Positions 9,113 through 20,200 of a DNA stretch of 64,000 nt are shown piece after piece. The position numbers were made by a program, and so were the translations under genes. Position 1 is the first letter of the stretch, and each line of letters starts with the position of its first letter. Under the pieces are notes generated by a model. That model was given only the letters and a program-made list of their open reading frames with translations, did no database searches and was not told where the DNA came from. Source of the DNA: an uncultured Saprospiraceae bacterium (GTDB lineage Bacteria > Bacteroidota > Bacteroidia > Chitinophagales > Saprospiraceae); assembly GCA_937959275.1 (NCBI GenBank), contig CALGLU010000025.1, forward strand, positions 62,001 through 126,000. Reading direction: 5' to 3'.

Positions 9113-9918
9113 ACTGCAGTAAAATCTATTTGCCAACTATCCTTCAAGTGCTGTAAATCCTCTTTAAAATACTCTGCGAGACTTGTAGTTAACTCTTTTG
9201 TAATAGGTGGGTAATGACCAACATTCATCGGTTTTACTGAAGATGGTTTTCTAAGTTCAATGTTTAAAAAATGTTGCACTTGTGAGACAGTATCAATAGT
9301 CTCATTGAATAACTGATGACTATTGATAATCAAGAGTTGATCTTTAGGAAAATATTTTGACCAATGCGATAGCTGCTCCGCGTATTTACCACGTTTGAGA
9401 TAGAAGAAGTTATGTCGATCATAGGTATATTGAGTAGAATCTATATCCTTATGATTCAATTCAAAATATACTGCATCTTCAAAAGATGATCGTGGGTCGA
9501 TATTTAATCTTTTATTCATTTGATAAGCTGAATAAGCTCTTTCTATCGGATTTCTCAATAGAACAATGATTTTCATCTTAGGGTTTAAACTTTTGACCCT
9601 TTCTGGCGTATTAGGATGAAATATATAATCTGGAGATGCTTCGCCAGTCATATATGAGCTTGATTTCGATGGGAAATGAGCGAGATACCATTTTTGTCCT
9701 TTATCAAAAAAAATATTGAAATAGTGAATTTCTTTTTTGATGGCGCGTTTTATTTGCGGGTGAGATTTTAAATAATAGAAAAGTGAAGATGTGCCGCCTT
9801 TCTGAGCGCCGATAATTAAAAACTGAGGAATCATTCTACTAGAAGATCTTACGCTGCCATAGCCGTGTAAACATCTAAACCGAATTTCTCTTAATACTTT
9901 TTTTATGAATGATATCAT
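9109..9918 (-). CDS. PAPS-dependent sulfotransferase
   Basis: The protein has 269 residues. The 5'-phosphosulfate-binding loop GAQKGGTSSLFYYL lies near residue 37, and the 3'-phosphate-binding motif LLRNPIERAYSAY near residue 120. The layout is that of heparan-sulfate N-sulfotransferase-like bacterial sulfotransferases, which move sulfate from PAPS to a hydroxyl or amine. It sits inside the leftward NRPS operon, 8 bases after the flavoenzyme gene and overlapping the adenylation gene by four bases. It therefore most likely sulfates the peptide product or a carrier-bound intermediate. Whether the target is O or N cannot be told. Confidence 0.9.
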   Translation of the reverse strand: MISFIKKVLREIRFRCLHGYGSVRSSSRMIPQFLIIGAQKGGTSSLFYYLKSHPQIKRAIKKEIHYFNIFFDKGQKWYLAHFPSKSSSYMTGEASPDYIFHPNTPERVKSLNPKMKIIVLLRNPIERAYSAYQMNKRLNIDPRSSFEDAVYFELNHKDIDSTQYTYDRHNFFYLKRGKYAEQLSHWSKYFPKDQLLIINSHQLFNETIDTVSQVQHFLNIELRKPSSVKPMNVGHYPPITKELTTSLAEYFKEDLQHLKDSWQIDFTAV

Positions 9919-9926
9919 GATCTACT

Positions 9927-11078
9927 CTACAATCCTAAATGACTGGCAATGATATTTTTTTGAATATCAGATGTTCCAGCATAAATTATTCCAGCAATCG
10001 CATCCCTGAGACCGCGTTCTATCCCATTTTCAGTAAGATAGCCAGACCCACCAAATACTCTTATCGCATCAATGCTTGATTCCACATAACTTTCACTTAA
10101 AAATAATTTCAGTATGGCTCCATCAAGCATGCCCGGCATTTCATTTTTCTTCATCCAGGCCATTTTATAAAGAAGTATTTTCGCTATTTCTAACCTTGAC
10201 TTCATTTCGGCAATTCGATGCGAAACAGCTTGAAAGCTACCTATTGATTGACCGAATTGTTTTCTGGTTTTCGCATATTCAATCGTCTGTTCTAATTGTT
10301 TTTCCATAGCGCCTAACTTACAAGCAAGCATACAACAACGATCGTACTCCAATGAATAACTTGAGATACTCCAACCAGCACCAATTTTCCCTAATACATT
10401 TTCGGCTGGTACAAAACAATTTTCCAACTGAAGTTTTCCAATCGGCACAGTTCGAAGTCCCATTTTTTGCTGGATAGGTAACTGGCTAAAGCCATCGCTT
10501 TTACTATCTACAATAAAGGCTGTCAATCCCCATTTTCCATGTTCTGGATTCGTACTGGCAAAAATGAGAGCAATGTCACATATCGGGGCAAGTGTAACTA
10601 ATCTTTTATGTCCATTCAGTAAAAATCCCTCTTCAGTTTCTGAGGCTGTCATTTTAATGCTAAATACATCGGAACCTGAAGTTTCTTCTGTCAGTGCATG
10701 TGCACCTTTCCATTCTCCACTACACATTTTTGGGAGAAACTTTTTTTTCTGTTCTTCTGTCCCAAATTTACTTATCGTCATCTGGACCGTCCAAAGATGA
10801 GCATTTACAGCAAGCCCAAGTCCTACATCATCACATCCGTATCCGAATCCCTGTAAAGCAAAGCAGGCTCTTAGCACATCTATCTCAGTGTGAGTCCCGC
10901 CATAGGCTGGTTCTGATGCAAGTCCCAGAATCCCAAAATCTCCGCATTTCTTCCACAGTTCTTGTGAAAAATCACCTGCAAGATCTCTTGTTATCATATC
11001 TGATTGTAGCTGGGAAGTGGCAAATGCAGTAATCTTATCTTTGTAGTCAATATATTCTTGTGGCCAAGAAAAATCCAT
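9927..11078 (-). CDS. Acyl-CoA-dehydrogenase-fold enzyme, likely prolyl-carrier oxidase
   Basis: From ATG 11078 the protein has 383 residues and begins MDFSWPQEYIDYKDKI, the normal start of this FAD family; an in-frame ATG at 11138 would add 20 hydrophobic residues without homology. Typical segments are ALTEETSGSDVFSIKMTA (flavin/substrate region), RKQFGQSIGSFQAVSHRIAEM and FGGSGYLTENGIERGLRDA. The site that carries the catalytic Glu in medium-chain dehydrogenases (YEGT) reads YAGTSDIQ here. The base must then be elsewhere, perhaps in SLEYDRC, as in the isovaleryl and prolyl-carrier (PltE/RedW) groups. Together with the discrete A and carrier genes downstream, this suggests four-electron oxidation of prolyl-S-carrier to pyrrolyl-S-carrier. 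It is the first gene of the leftward operon. Confidence 0.88.
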   Translation of the reverse strand: MDFSWPQEYIDYKDKITAFATSQLQSDMITRDLAGDFSQELWKKCGDFGILGLASEPAYGGTHTEIDVLRACFALQGFGYGCDDVGLGLAVNAHLWTVQMTISKFGTEEQKKKFLPKMCSGEWKGAHALTEETSGSDVFSIKMTASETEEGFLLNGHKRLVTLAPICDIALIFASTNPEHGKWGLTAFIVDSKSDGFSQLPIQQKMGLRTVPIGKLQLENCFVPAENVLGKIGAGWSISSYSLEYDRCCMLACKLGAMEKQLEQTIEYAKTRKQFGQSIGSFQAVSHRIAEMKSRLEIAKILLYKMAWMKKNEMPGMLDGAILKLFLSESYVESSIDAIRVFGGSGYLTENGIERGLRDAIAGIIYAGTSDIQKNIIASHLGL

Positions 11079-11163
11079 TATTAGAAATTTACTTGCTAAA
11101 CTAAGCAATATAGCTAATCCATTATTTTTATATTGCATTTATTTCAATTGTACAAATTAGTCA
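11079..11163. promoter_or_regulatory. Bidirectional promoter region of the NRPS cluster
   Basis: These 85 bases separate the divergent flavoenzyme and ABC-exporter genes and are the only place from which both operons can start. The stretch is very AT-rich. I could not pick a convincing match to the Bacteroidota promoter pattern (TTG, then TAnnTTTG) on either strand, so only the position supports the call. Confidence 0.4.
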
Positions 11164-12948
11164 TTGACCAAAAGAGTCCCGCTTAACTTTTTACATCTAT
11201 TAGACACAAAACAACGTCGTAGCTTCATCATTCTGGTGGGTCAAATGATCTGTATTGCTTTTCTCGAATTTACAGGGATAGCTCTTGTTTTACCATTTAT
11301 TCGACTTATTGGAGGCGAACTTGATATGAATCAACTTCCTTCGTTCTTATCAAAGGCCCTGAATGAAATTGACAAAAGCCAACTGATGATCAATGCGGGA
11401 ATTCTCATCTTTTGTCTCATAGTTATATCTACTATTTTGAAGATTTACCTGTCATGGAGAGAGCAAAAGTTTGTGTGGGAAATATCACATAGTCTCGGTA
11501 TTCATCAACTCAAAAACATTCTTACAAAGCCGTATTCTTTTTTCATAGAGAAAAATTCATCAGAAATCATCACCACTCTAATAGTTGAAACATCGACAAC
11601 AGTCAGAGGTGTATTACTTCCTTATGCGCAGATTATTTCAAATAGTATTGTTGCCCTTTTATTTTTATCAATGATCACATTGTTACATCCAAAGATAAGT
11701 ATGATTTTGATCGGTACCGGATTTATAGTTGGCTTGATCATGGTGCTATTCTTGAAAAAAAAGCTTCAGATAATTGGAAATGAGAGACTGCAATTAGAGC
11801 GGTCAAGATTTTTGCAACTCAAGGAATCTATTATTGGGATCAAGACTGTCAAGACAAGCCAAAAGGAACGATTCTTTCTTCATAAATTTGAAGACGTCTC
11901 ACATAAATATAGCCAGATCAAACCTTTTGTCAATACCTTGAATGCAGTGCCAAAGAATGCTTTAGATATTATCTTATTTGGTGGTGTCATTCTTGTATTG
12001 ACAGTGCTCATGCAGAGAGGTGCTGAGGTTACGACTATTTTACCAAGCTTGACCTTTTACGTTTTAGTCGGGTTCAAGCTCCTGCCCACATTTCAAAATA
12101 TTATTAATGCTATTATCACCATTCGCTTCAGCTGGCCTTCATTTGAGGCGGTTTTTAATAGTGTAGAAAATGATAGTCAAATTAACTTAGATCAAAAGCT
12201 TGTAGATCTATCTTTTAATAATCAATTAGAATTATCAAACTGCAGTTTTGCTCATAATTCAGATCAATCCATTCTAGATGATATATCTTTAAACATCATT
12301 AAAGGACAAAAAATTGGAATAGTCGGTTATTCTGGTTCGGGCAAAACTACTTTAGTTGAGATTATATCAGGTCTTTTAATACCTGATAGCGGACGTATAT
12401 TGTTGGACCAAATAGAGATTAATCAGGCAAATGTTTCTGGTTTGATGAAACTGATCGCATTTATTCCTCAAGATGTTTTTTTCTTTGATGATACAATATT
12501 GAAAAACATTACACTTGAAGAAGATGTTGAGAATATTGACATGTCGAAATTATCTACTTTATTGAACCTTCTAAATCTGGATACTTTAATTGAAGAACTT
12601 CCATCTGGACTAGAAACTCGTGTAGGAGAACATGGTATCAAAATAAGTGGGGGACAGAAACAAAGAATTGGCTTTGCCAGAGCCTTGTATAAAAATCCCC
12701 AAATATTAGTCCTTGATGAATCCACTAGTGCACTAGACTATGTGACTGAAAGTGAGTTATTAGATAAGCTGAGGCGAAATTTCCCAGAGCTCACAATCAT
12801 CAAGGTAGCCCATAGATTAAAAAGTGTCGAAGACTGTCATGTCATATACTTCATAGATAAAGGAAAGATCATTGCTCATGGCACATTTGCAGAAGTCATA
12901 CAAAACAATACATTATTTAAAGAAATGGTCAAAGCCGGAACTATATAA
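11164..12948 (+). CDS. ABC exporter, fused membrane and ATPase domains
   Basis: The 594-residue half-transporter has about six membrane segments in residues 20-310 and an ATPase domain from about 350. The ATPase shows Walker A GYSGSGKTT (near 392), signature SGGQKQR (near 496) and Walker B ILVLDESTSALD. This is the MsbA/peptide-exporter layout, working as a homodimer in the inner membrane. The start is probably the TTG at 11164, directly after an in-frame stop, because the first in-frame ATG would cut into the first membrane helix. As first gene of the rightward operon, with the second NRPS two genes downstream, it is the obvious exporter of the peptide, although lipid-linked sugar export is also known for this class. 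Confidence 0.88.
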   Translation: MTKRVPLNFLHLLDTKQRRSFIILVGQMICIAFLEFTGIALVLPFIRLIGGELDMNQLPSFLSKALNEIDKSQLMINAGILIFCLIVISTILKIYLSWREQKFVWEISHSLGIHQLKNILTKPYSFFIEKNSSEIITTLIVETSTTVRGVLLPYAQIISNSIVALLFLSMITLLHPKISMILIGTGFIVGLIMVLFLKKKLQIIGNERLQLERSRFLQLKESIIGIKTVKTSQKERFFLHKFEDVSHKYSQIKPFVNTLNAVPKNALDIILFGGVILVLTVLMQRGAEVTTILPSLTFYVLVGFKLLPTFQNIINAIITIRFSWPSFEAVFNSVENDSQINLDQKLVDLSFNNQLELSNCSFAHNSDQSILDDISLNIIKGQKIGIVGYSGSGKTTLVEIISGLLIPDSGRILLDQIEINQANVSGLMKLIAFIPQDVFFFDDTILKNITLEEDVENIDMSKLSTLLNLLNLDTLIEELPSGLETRVGEHGIKISGGQKQRIGFARALYKNPQILVLDESTSALDYVTESELLDKLRRNFPELTIIKVAHRLKSVEDCHVIYFIDKGKIIAHGTFAEVIQNNTLFKEMVKAGTI

Positions 12949-12961
12949 AATACTTTAACTG

Positions 12962-14227
12962 ATGAATGTAACATTAAATAAACTGACTAGGTGGCTCATC
13001 TTATGCCTACTGTTGATATCGGCGGGGGACAGCTTCGCGCACCAGCCCGACCAAAGTTATTTGTATCTGCGTATATATCCTGACAATATCAATGGTACGA
13101 TAGAGATGACGGTCAAGGACATAAATACTGCACTTGGTCTAAACATTGATCCATCCCCGTATTTTAAAGGGAAGAATGAAGAGATTATAAAAGAAGATTT
13201 GCCTCAAGAATGGAATAAGTATTCGGCGCAACTCCATGATTATCTACTTGGAAGAGTTGCTGTTCGGAACGCTGGACAAAATGTCAATATCAATTTTACA
13301 AATATTGAGATTTTGAGACTGAGCCGAACAGTATACTTCATGTGTAATTTTGAATTAGATGGTATCGAAGTAACTCCAGACAATTTAGACATAGATTACA
13401 ATGTGCTCTTTGATAAAGATGATATACATAGAGGCCTTACGATTATTGGACATAACTGGAAAGCAGGTATTATCAATAATGAATCTGTAAGTTCATTGAT
13501 ATTTTCACCAAGCAAAACGACACAAACCTTGTCTCTGACAGATAGCTCTATGTGGAAGGGATTTGTAGCACTCATTCAGTTAGGGATGTGGCATATTTAT
13601 ATCGGCATTGACCATATCTTTTTTCTTCTTGCCTTGCTTCTACCATCAGTTATCCAAAAGAGAAAAAGAGAGGAAAGACTAGCGATCACTCCTGTCCCAA
13701 AGTTTAGTAATGCCTTTTGGTATATATTGAAAATCATCACACTATTTACAATTGCTCATAGTATTACATTAAGTTTGGCCGCTCTTGGGATTATCCAAGT
13801 TGAGAGTAGAATTGTCGAATCCATTATTGCACTATCGATTGGCCTTGCGGCGGCACATAATATTTATCCTATTTTTAATAAGAGCGAGAGTATTATCGCA
13901 TTCTTTTTTGGGCTTTTTCATGGATTGGGTTTTGCAAGTGTATTAGGAGAAAAAGGGATAGAAGGAGAATATTTAGCACTATCACTTTTTGGTTTTAATA
14001 TAGGCGTAGAAATAGGACAGATACTCATTGTGTGCGCATTATTCCCATTTCTTTACTTCTTTAGAACAAAGAAATATTATAAGCATATATTAATCTATGG
14101 ATCATTATTTTTAATTATTGCATCCTTGTATTGGTTCGTCGAACGATTCTTCGAAGTAGATTTTTTACTTGATAATTATATTGGAAAAGGAATTAATAAA
14201 GTATTTAAAATTATAGGTTTAAAATAG
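12962..14227 (+). CDS. HupE/UreJ-like membrane protein within the NRPS operon
   Basis: The 421-residue protein starts with a signal peptide (cleavage after about residue 26, GDSFAHQ), then has an extracytoplasmic domain of about 170 residues. It ends with some six to seven membrane helices. The membrane half carries the His-rich family motifs IGIDHIFFLLALL near residue 217, TIAHSITLSLA and GLFHGLGFASVL. HupE/UreJ proteins are nickel or cobalt permeases or accessory proteins; versions with a large outer domain (HupE_UreJ_2 type) are uncharacterised. It lies 13 bases after the ABC exporter and 7 bases before the NRPS, so it belongs to the same transcript. Its role there is unknown; metal handling linked to the product is one possibility. 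Confidence 0.82.
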   Translation: MNVTLNKLTRWLILCLLLISAGDSFAHQPDQSYLYLRIYPDNINGTIEMTVKDINTALGLNIDPSPYFKGKNEEIIKEDLPQEWNKYSAQLHDYLLGRVAVRNAGQNVNINFTNIEILRLSRTVYFMCNFELDGIEVTPDNLDIDYNVLFDKDDIHRGLTIIGHNWKAGIINNESVSSLIFSPSKTTQTLSLTDSSMWKGFVALIQLGMWHIYIGIDHIFFLLALLLPSVIQKRKREERLAITPVPKFSNAFWYILKIITLFTIAHSITLSLAALGIIQVESRIVESIIALSIGLAAAHNIYPIFNKSESIIAFFFGLFHGLGFASVLGEKGIEGEYLALSLFGFNIGVEIGQILIVCALFPFLYFFRTKKYYKHILIYGSLFLIIASLYWFVERFFEVDFLLDNYIGKGINKVFKIIGLK

Positions 14228-14234
14228 TCTATAG

Positions 14235-17200
14235 ATGAGTATACCTAAGGATCAGTCAAGTTCCATACTCAGTAAATGGAAATCCCTACATACTGCACAA
14301 AAGCAAACGCAACAAAACGTCCAGGACAGCAACCGGTACACAGCGTCAAAGGGCCAGCAAAGACTTTATTTCATCAATCAGCTGCATGCTGAAAATCCAG
14401 TTTATAATCTAACTGAAGTTTGGAATATCAATGGAAAATTTGATCCGTCTGTATTTAAAAAGGCATTAAACATTGTCGGTCAAAGACAGGATATACTCAG
14501 GACTACATTTCATCTGGAGGAAGAAGATATTATATGTAGAATCCATGAAACGTTTGATTATAAATATCAATATATAGACCTAACAGAGCATGTGTCTGCG
14601 ATCAAAATAGAGTTAGACTTAATCTCTCGTCGGATTTCTAAAACTATTTTTGATCTTGCGAATGGACCTCTTATCTACGTATGTATTTGTCGAACAGCTA
14701 CGGATTCTCATAGTCTGATCATTAATATACATCATATCATTTCAGATAAATGGTCGATGCGGATTTTGAGACAGGAACTATCTGAAATCTACTCATCACT
14801 GCGTCTTGAAACAGCTTCTCAGTTAGATGCTCTTTCATGCCAGTATATAGACTATGCCCAAGATCAATTCAGTAAGAATTCAAAATCAAATTCTCTCAAT
14901 TATTGGAAAAAAAGACTTGGCGGATTAGACCAGCATATATCCATTCCATCAAATAAAGAAGAATCAAGAAATGTCTCTTTAAAAGGCAAGTATTCAAGAA
15001 TGGCCTTCCCACCTAGTCTTTCAAAGTCTATTATAGAATGCTGTAAAGAGGAAAAAATTACGCCTTTTATATTTTTTCTAACAATCTTCAAAATCGTAAT
15101 ATATAAATATACATCCCATACTGATATTGTCATAGGCACACCTATTTCTACAAGATCAAAACAGGAATATGAGAGCATAATTGGCTTCTTTAATGATACG
15201 ATAGCACTTAGATCACAAATTGGAAAAAGCTCGTCTTTCAAAGACTATCTTTCCGTTGTTAAAAAATCATTTTTTGAAGCATTTGAACACAAAGATGTAG
15301 GATTCGAAGAGGTTTTGAATACCGTAAATCCGAAAAGAGTTGAGCATGTAAATCCCATATTTCAGATGATGTTCCTATATCACAAAGAATACGTGGAAAG
15401 TACCTTTGCGCAAGACCTTGAGATTAATATTCTTAATTACGATATGGGTGTGTCAAAATTCGATTTGACATTATACATTTCAGAAAGGGGACAAGATTTT
15501 GAACTCATCATTGAATATGCCACTGACTTGTATACAGAGGATTATATCCAACGATTGCACAAGCACATACACGAAATATCGTCACAAGTTCTTTACAATC
15601 CGGGAGTTCGGATTGATAAGCTCTCTTGCATTGGGCTCAAAGAAAGCGATGAAATCATACACATTGGTTCGGGGCCCAAAGTAGATTTTACGGCATCGAA
15701 TAATTGGATATCTGATATATTTCAGAACGCAAATCCTGATGTGACCGCACTTGTTGATGAAAACTCCTCAAAGACCTATGCCGAACTGGATCAACAGTCA
15801 AATCAAATAGCATCCGAAATTAGACAACTAAACATCAACACTCATATTATTGGTATCGTGATGGATCAGTCAGTTGATTTCGTAGTATCAATGATTGGAA
15901 TATTAAAGGCTGGTTATGCTTATTTACCAATTGATATTTCTTATCCAGTTGATCATATTAACCATGTCTTAGAAGATGCAAATGTTGAGCTCGTTTTAAG
16001 TAAGCGTGGATCTGATCTGAACCAGATTAATGGCACAAGTCACTTGTACCTCGAGGACATAAAAGCTTCCAATAAATATGAAGAGCATATCCTGACAGAT
16101 GATACGGCGGCATACGTTATCTATACTTCTGGTAGTACTGGTAAGCCAAATGGAGTTGCTATTTCACATAAGAATTTACTTAATTCGACAAAGGCAAGAT
16201 TCGAGTATTATGATGAACATCCAAGTGCATATTTACTGCTGTCTTCTTTTTCATTTGACAGTTCAGTAGCCGGTATCTATTGGACATTAATGAATGGTGG
16301 AAAAATTGTCATACCTAAAAAGGAATCTATTCAAGATATTGATTTTTTATCTGGACTCATTATAAAAGAAAATATAAGTCATACTCTACTTATCCCAAGT
16401 CTATACCTTGTTTATTTAGAATGTATGTCAGCCAAAGTTTTAGCTAAGTTGCAGCTGGTTATACTGGCAGGAGAAGTGTTGACACCAAATATTGCGAAAA
16501 GACATTTTGATACAATTAGTCAAGTTAGATTATATAATGAGTATGGCCCTACGGAAGCTACAGTTTGGTCAAGTGCTTATGAGCTTAAATCAACAGATGA
16601 GTGCAACATCATTCCTATTGGAAGAGCAACTGCTAATCATACCTTACTTGTTTTAGACGATGATAAGAATTTGCTCCCTTTAGGAATAGCTGGTGAATTA
16701 TATATATCTGGCCCCAGTGTAAGCAAAGGCTATCTCAATTCTCCACAGAAAACAGCGCATAAGTTTATTTCAAAAAAAGTAGGAAATCATACGTATTCGC
16801 TTTATAATACTGGTGATCTAGTCAAATGGAATGCTAATCGTCATTTAATATTTTTAGGAAGAAAAGATCATCAAGTCAAAGTCAGGGGGCATAGAATAGA
16901 GTTAGGAGAAATTGATTCTATGATATTATCATTCGCTAATGATTTGCAAGCAGCGACTGTATATATAGTAGAAAAGAAAGAAATAGTTTCATTTATTATT
17001 TCCAATAGTAAGGTAGATAAAGGTAAACTGTCAGCATATATAGCTGAGAAATTACCGAGGCACTATTGTCCTGATCACATTTTACAACTTGATGAATTTC
17101 CATTAATGGCAAATGGAAAGGTGAATTATCGAGCATTAATTAAGGAGACCAAAAATATTGCGACAAAGGCCAGCCATACTCAGGTAAATGAAACTTCTGA

Positions 17201-20200
17201 GCAATCGAATATGCTAGCTATTTGGAGGGAGATTCTTCAAAAACCGGAGTTGACAATAGAAGATAATTTTTTTGAATTTGGAGGTGACTCTATTCAAATT
17301 ATTAGGATTATAGCTAAAGCTAGAAAACTAGGATATTCTTTATCTCCCAAGGATATTTACAGTTATCAAACTATTGCTGAGCTCAGTCACAGATTTGTGA
17401 CTCAGACTACATCTGTAGTAAGAGCATTGAGTTGGGAGCTATTGCCATTGTCGCCTATTCAAGAATGGTTTTTCGAAACTCATAGAAACAATCCACACCA
17501 TTGGTTACAGGGATTTTCAATGAGCCCTAAAATTTCTATTACAATAAAGCAATGTAAAGATGTTATTCAATTATTAATTAATGAATATGAGATATTCCAA
17601 ACTTGTTTTGTAATGGAATATGGGAAATGGTTTCACAAAAAGGAAACATATAAAATTGATAACTTTTTTATAGATCAAAAAGATGCACATCAGATCAAAG
17701 ATCATTTTAATATTACATCAAGTCCACTCATAAAGTTCATCTTTTTTGCAGATAATGATAAAATAAATAGTCTAAAAATCATAATGCACCACCTGGTGAC
17801 AGATGCTGTTACCTGGTCAATTCTTATTGCTGATTTAGAAGCCAAGTTGACTAATGTCACAACCAAAACGCCGACACTGCATTCCGAATATTTTCAGTGG
17901 ATAAACAGATTGCATGTATTGTCGAGAACTCATGTATTTAATTCAAGTATTTCGTTTTGGAATTCAATGCTTGGTCATCGATCAAGCTTTTTTAAAAAAT
18001 CAAAGCTGAGTCTTGAAAGAAATACTCATGTAATTTTTGAAAGTATTAATCGATTAGACACAGAAGAAATAATTAAAAGCTGTGATAAAGTCAGTTCATT
18101 AAAGATTGAAGAAGTTATTATTGCTTCTTTTTTGCAAGTATTCTATAAGCATACAGCTGAACAAGAGCTCACCATAATGCTTGAACGGATGGGACGCAAT
18201 TCTGATCAGATCAATATAGATCTCACAGAGTCTATCGGTTGGCATACCGCATATTATCCAGTCCATTTTAAGCTTAGTGATCCTAGTTCAGAATTACGTT
18301 CTTTGTTGGATGTAAAGGAGCAGCTGCGCAGAGTCCCACATCATGGCCAGTCCTATGGAATACTAAAATATTTATCGAATAAAATATCCGCACCGACTAA
18401 CACAAATGTGGTTTTTAATTTCTTAGGTAATCGTATACATTCAAGCGGAGAAACGTTTGAAAACATGGAATTCCTTGTAGAAGGCATGAGAGATCCACTC
18501 AGCGAACGTGATTATCTAATTGAGATTAATGCCTGGCTTGATAATGGGAAGTTAGAATATTCTTTTACTTATGATCATACCCAGTTGGCTGCTGAAACTA
18601 TGAATCGGTGGAGTGAGGATTTGCGGCAACATTTAGAAAACATCCCTTTAGGTCTTAATGATAAATTACCCGTTAAAACTCCCTCAGATTTTAATTATTG
18701 GTTTTTACAGAAAGATTTAGATGTCATACTTCTAGGCCTAAATGTTCACGAAAGTAATATTCAGGATATTCTAGAGTTGACATCTACACAATCAGCACTT
18801 TTGTTTCACAGTTTACAAAATCAGTTCAATGATCAAGGATTAATTATCGCAAGTGGAAATATTAATGGGACATATACTAGCGAATATCTTCAGTCAGCCT
18901 GGAATCAAATTATCAAAAGACATGACATACTTCGATCATACTTTATTTGGGAAAATATTTCAAAACCTGCTCAAGTCATTTGTGAGTCAGTTAAATCTAA
19001 AATTGAATTTATAATTTTTGATAGAGATGACATTAGTTTTGATCAGTATATTGATAACTGGATTGAAGCTCAATCAAAACCATTGCTTAAACTAAATAGC
19101 TCCCCAATATATAGGTTCGTATGTTTTAAAAGAGATAGTCAGCTCAGTAAGATTGTATTTATCTGCCATCATATTTATATGGATGGATGGAGCACATTAC
19201 AACTATTTAATGAACTCTTACATGTGACTTCACAGTTAAAATCAAATGTGATAATTTCGCATATGCCAAAATTATCTTTAAAGGAATGGAAAACAGGCTA
19301 TGACAAAGAAAGAGACAATATTAATACTAAAACGTTTTGGGAGTCTTATTTGCATAGCGTAAAACCTACATTCTTAAAATCTAATACAATTGCTGAATCG
19401 GTTAATTTTGAAGTCCAAGAAATTATTTTTGACCGAGAAAATACGAAAAAATTATCTCAGTTAATTGCTGATTCAAAGATCACGATGAATGTATTTTTTA
19501 TTGGAATTTGGTCTTGGTTATTATCCAAATATGTAAAAGAGTCTTCTGTTGTGATTGGATTGACACATGCAGGGAGATCAATTCCAATAGATCAGATGGA
19601 CAGTATGCTTGGCATGTTTAGCAATGTCCTTCCATTTATAAGTAATAAATTAAAGGTTGGTGAAATAGACTTTAATCAGATTCAAAAAAATGTGAATGAG
19701 TTATTAGAAAGGGATGCTGTAAATATAGATGACATTGATTTATCGAAGATTCAAAGAAGGTCAAATTTATTCGATACGTTGCTGATTATACAAAATTTCA
19801 TTTCTAAGGATTCTCATTCAAAAGATCTTTTCATCTCTGATTTTAAAAGTAAAATCAGTAGTTTGATTCCGCTAAGTGTAATCGTTATTCCTGGAGATCT
19901 TCATAAAATTATATGTAGATACAACTCAAGATTGTATACTTCTGATGAAATTAGAATTATACAAGAAGATCTCGTACAACTGATTCATCATATTAAGGTT
20001 GAGAACTCTTTAGGTAATATTCAATATGTGCCGAAGTATATCCCTAGCCAGCATGAAGCTAAGATTCTACCAGAAGTATATGAAAAGAATTTTTCTGCTA
20101 GTAAGCTAACAACAAATCATAAGGCCTCTTCATTTCAGGATGAAATTTTAGACATCTGGAAGCATGTTTTACGATTAAACGATATACATGTTGATGATAA

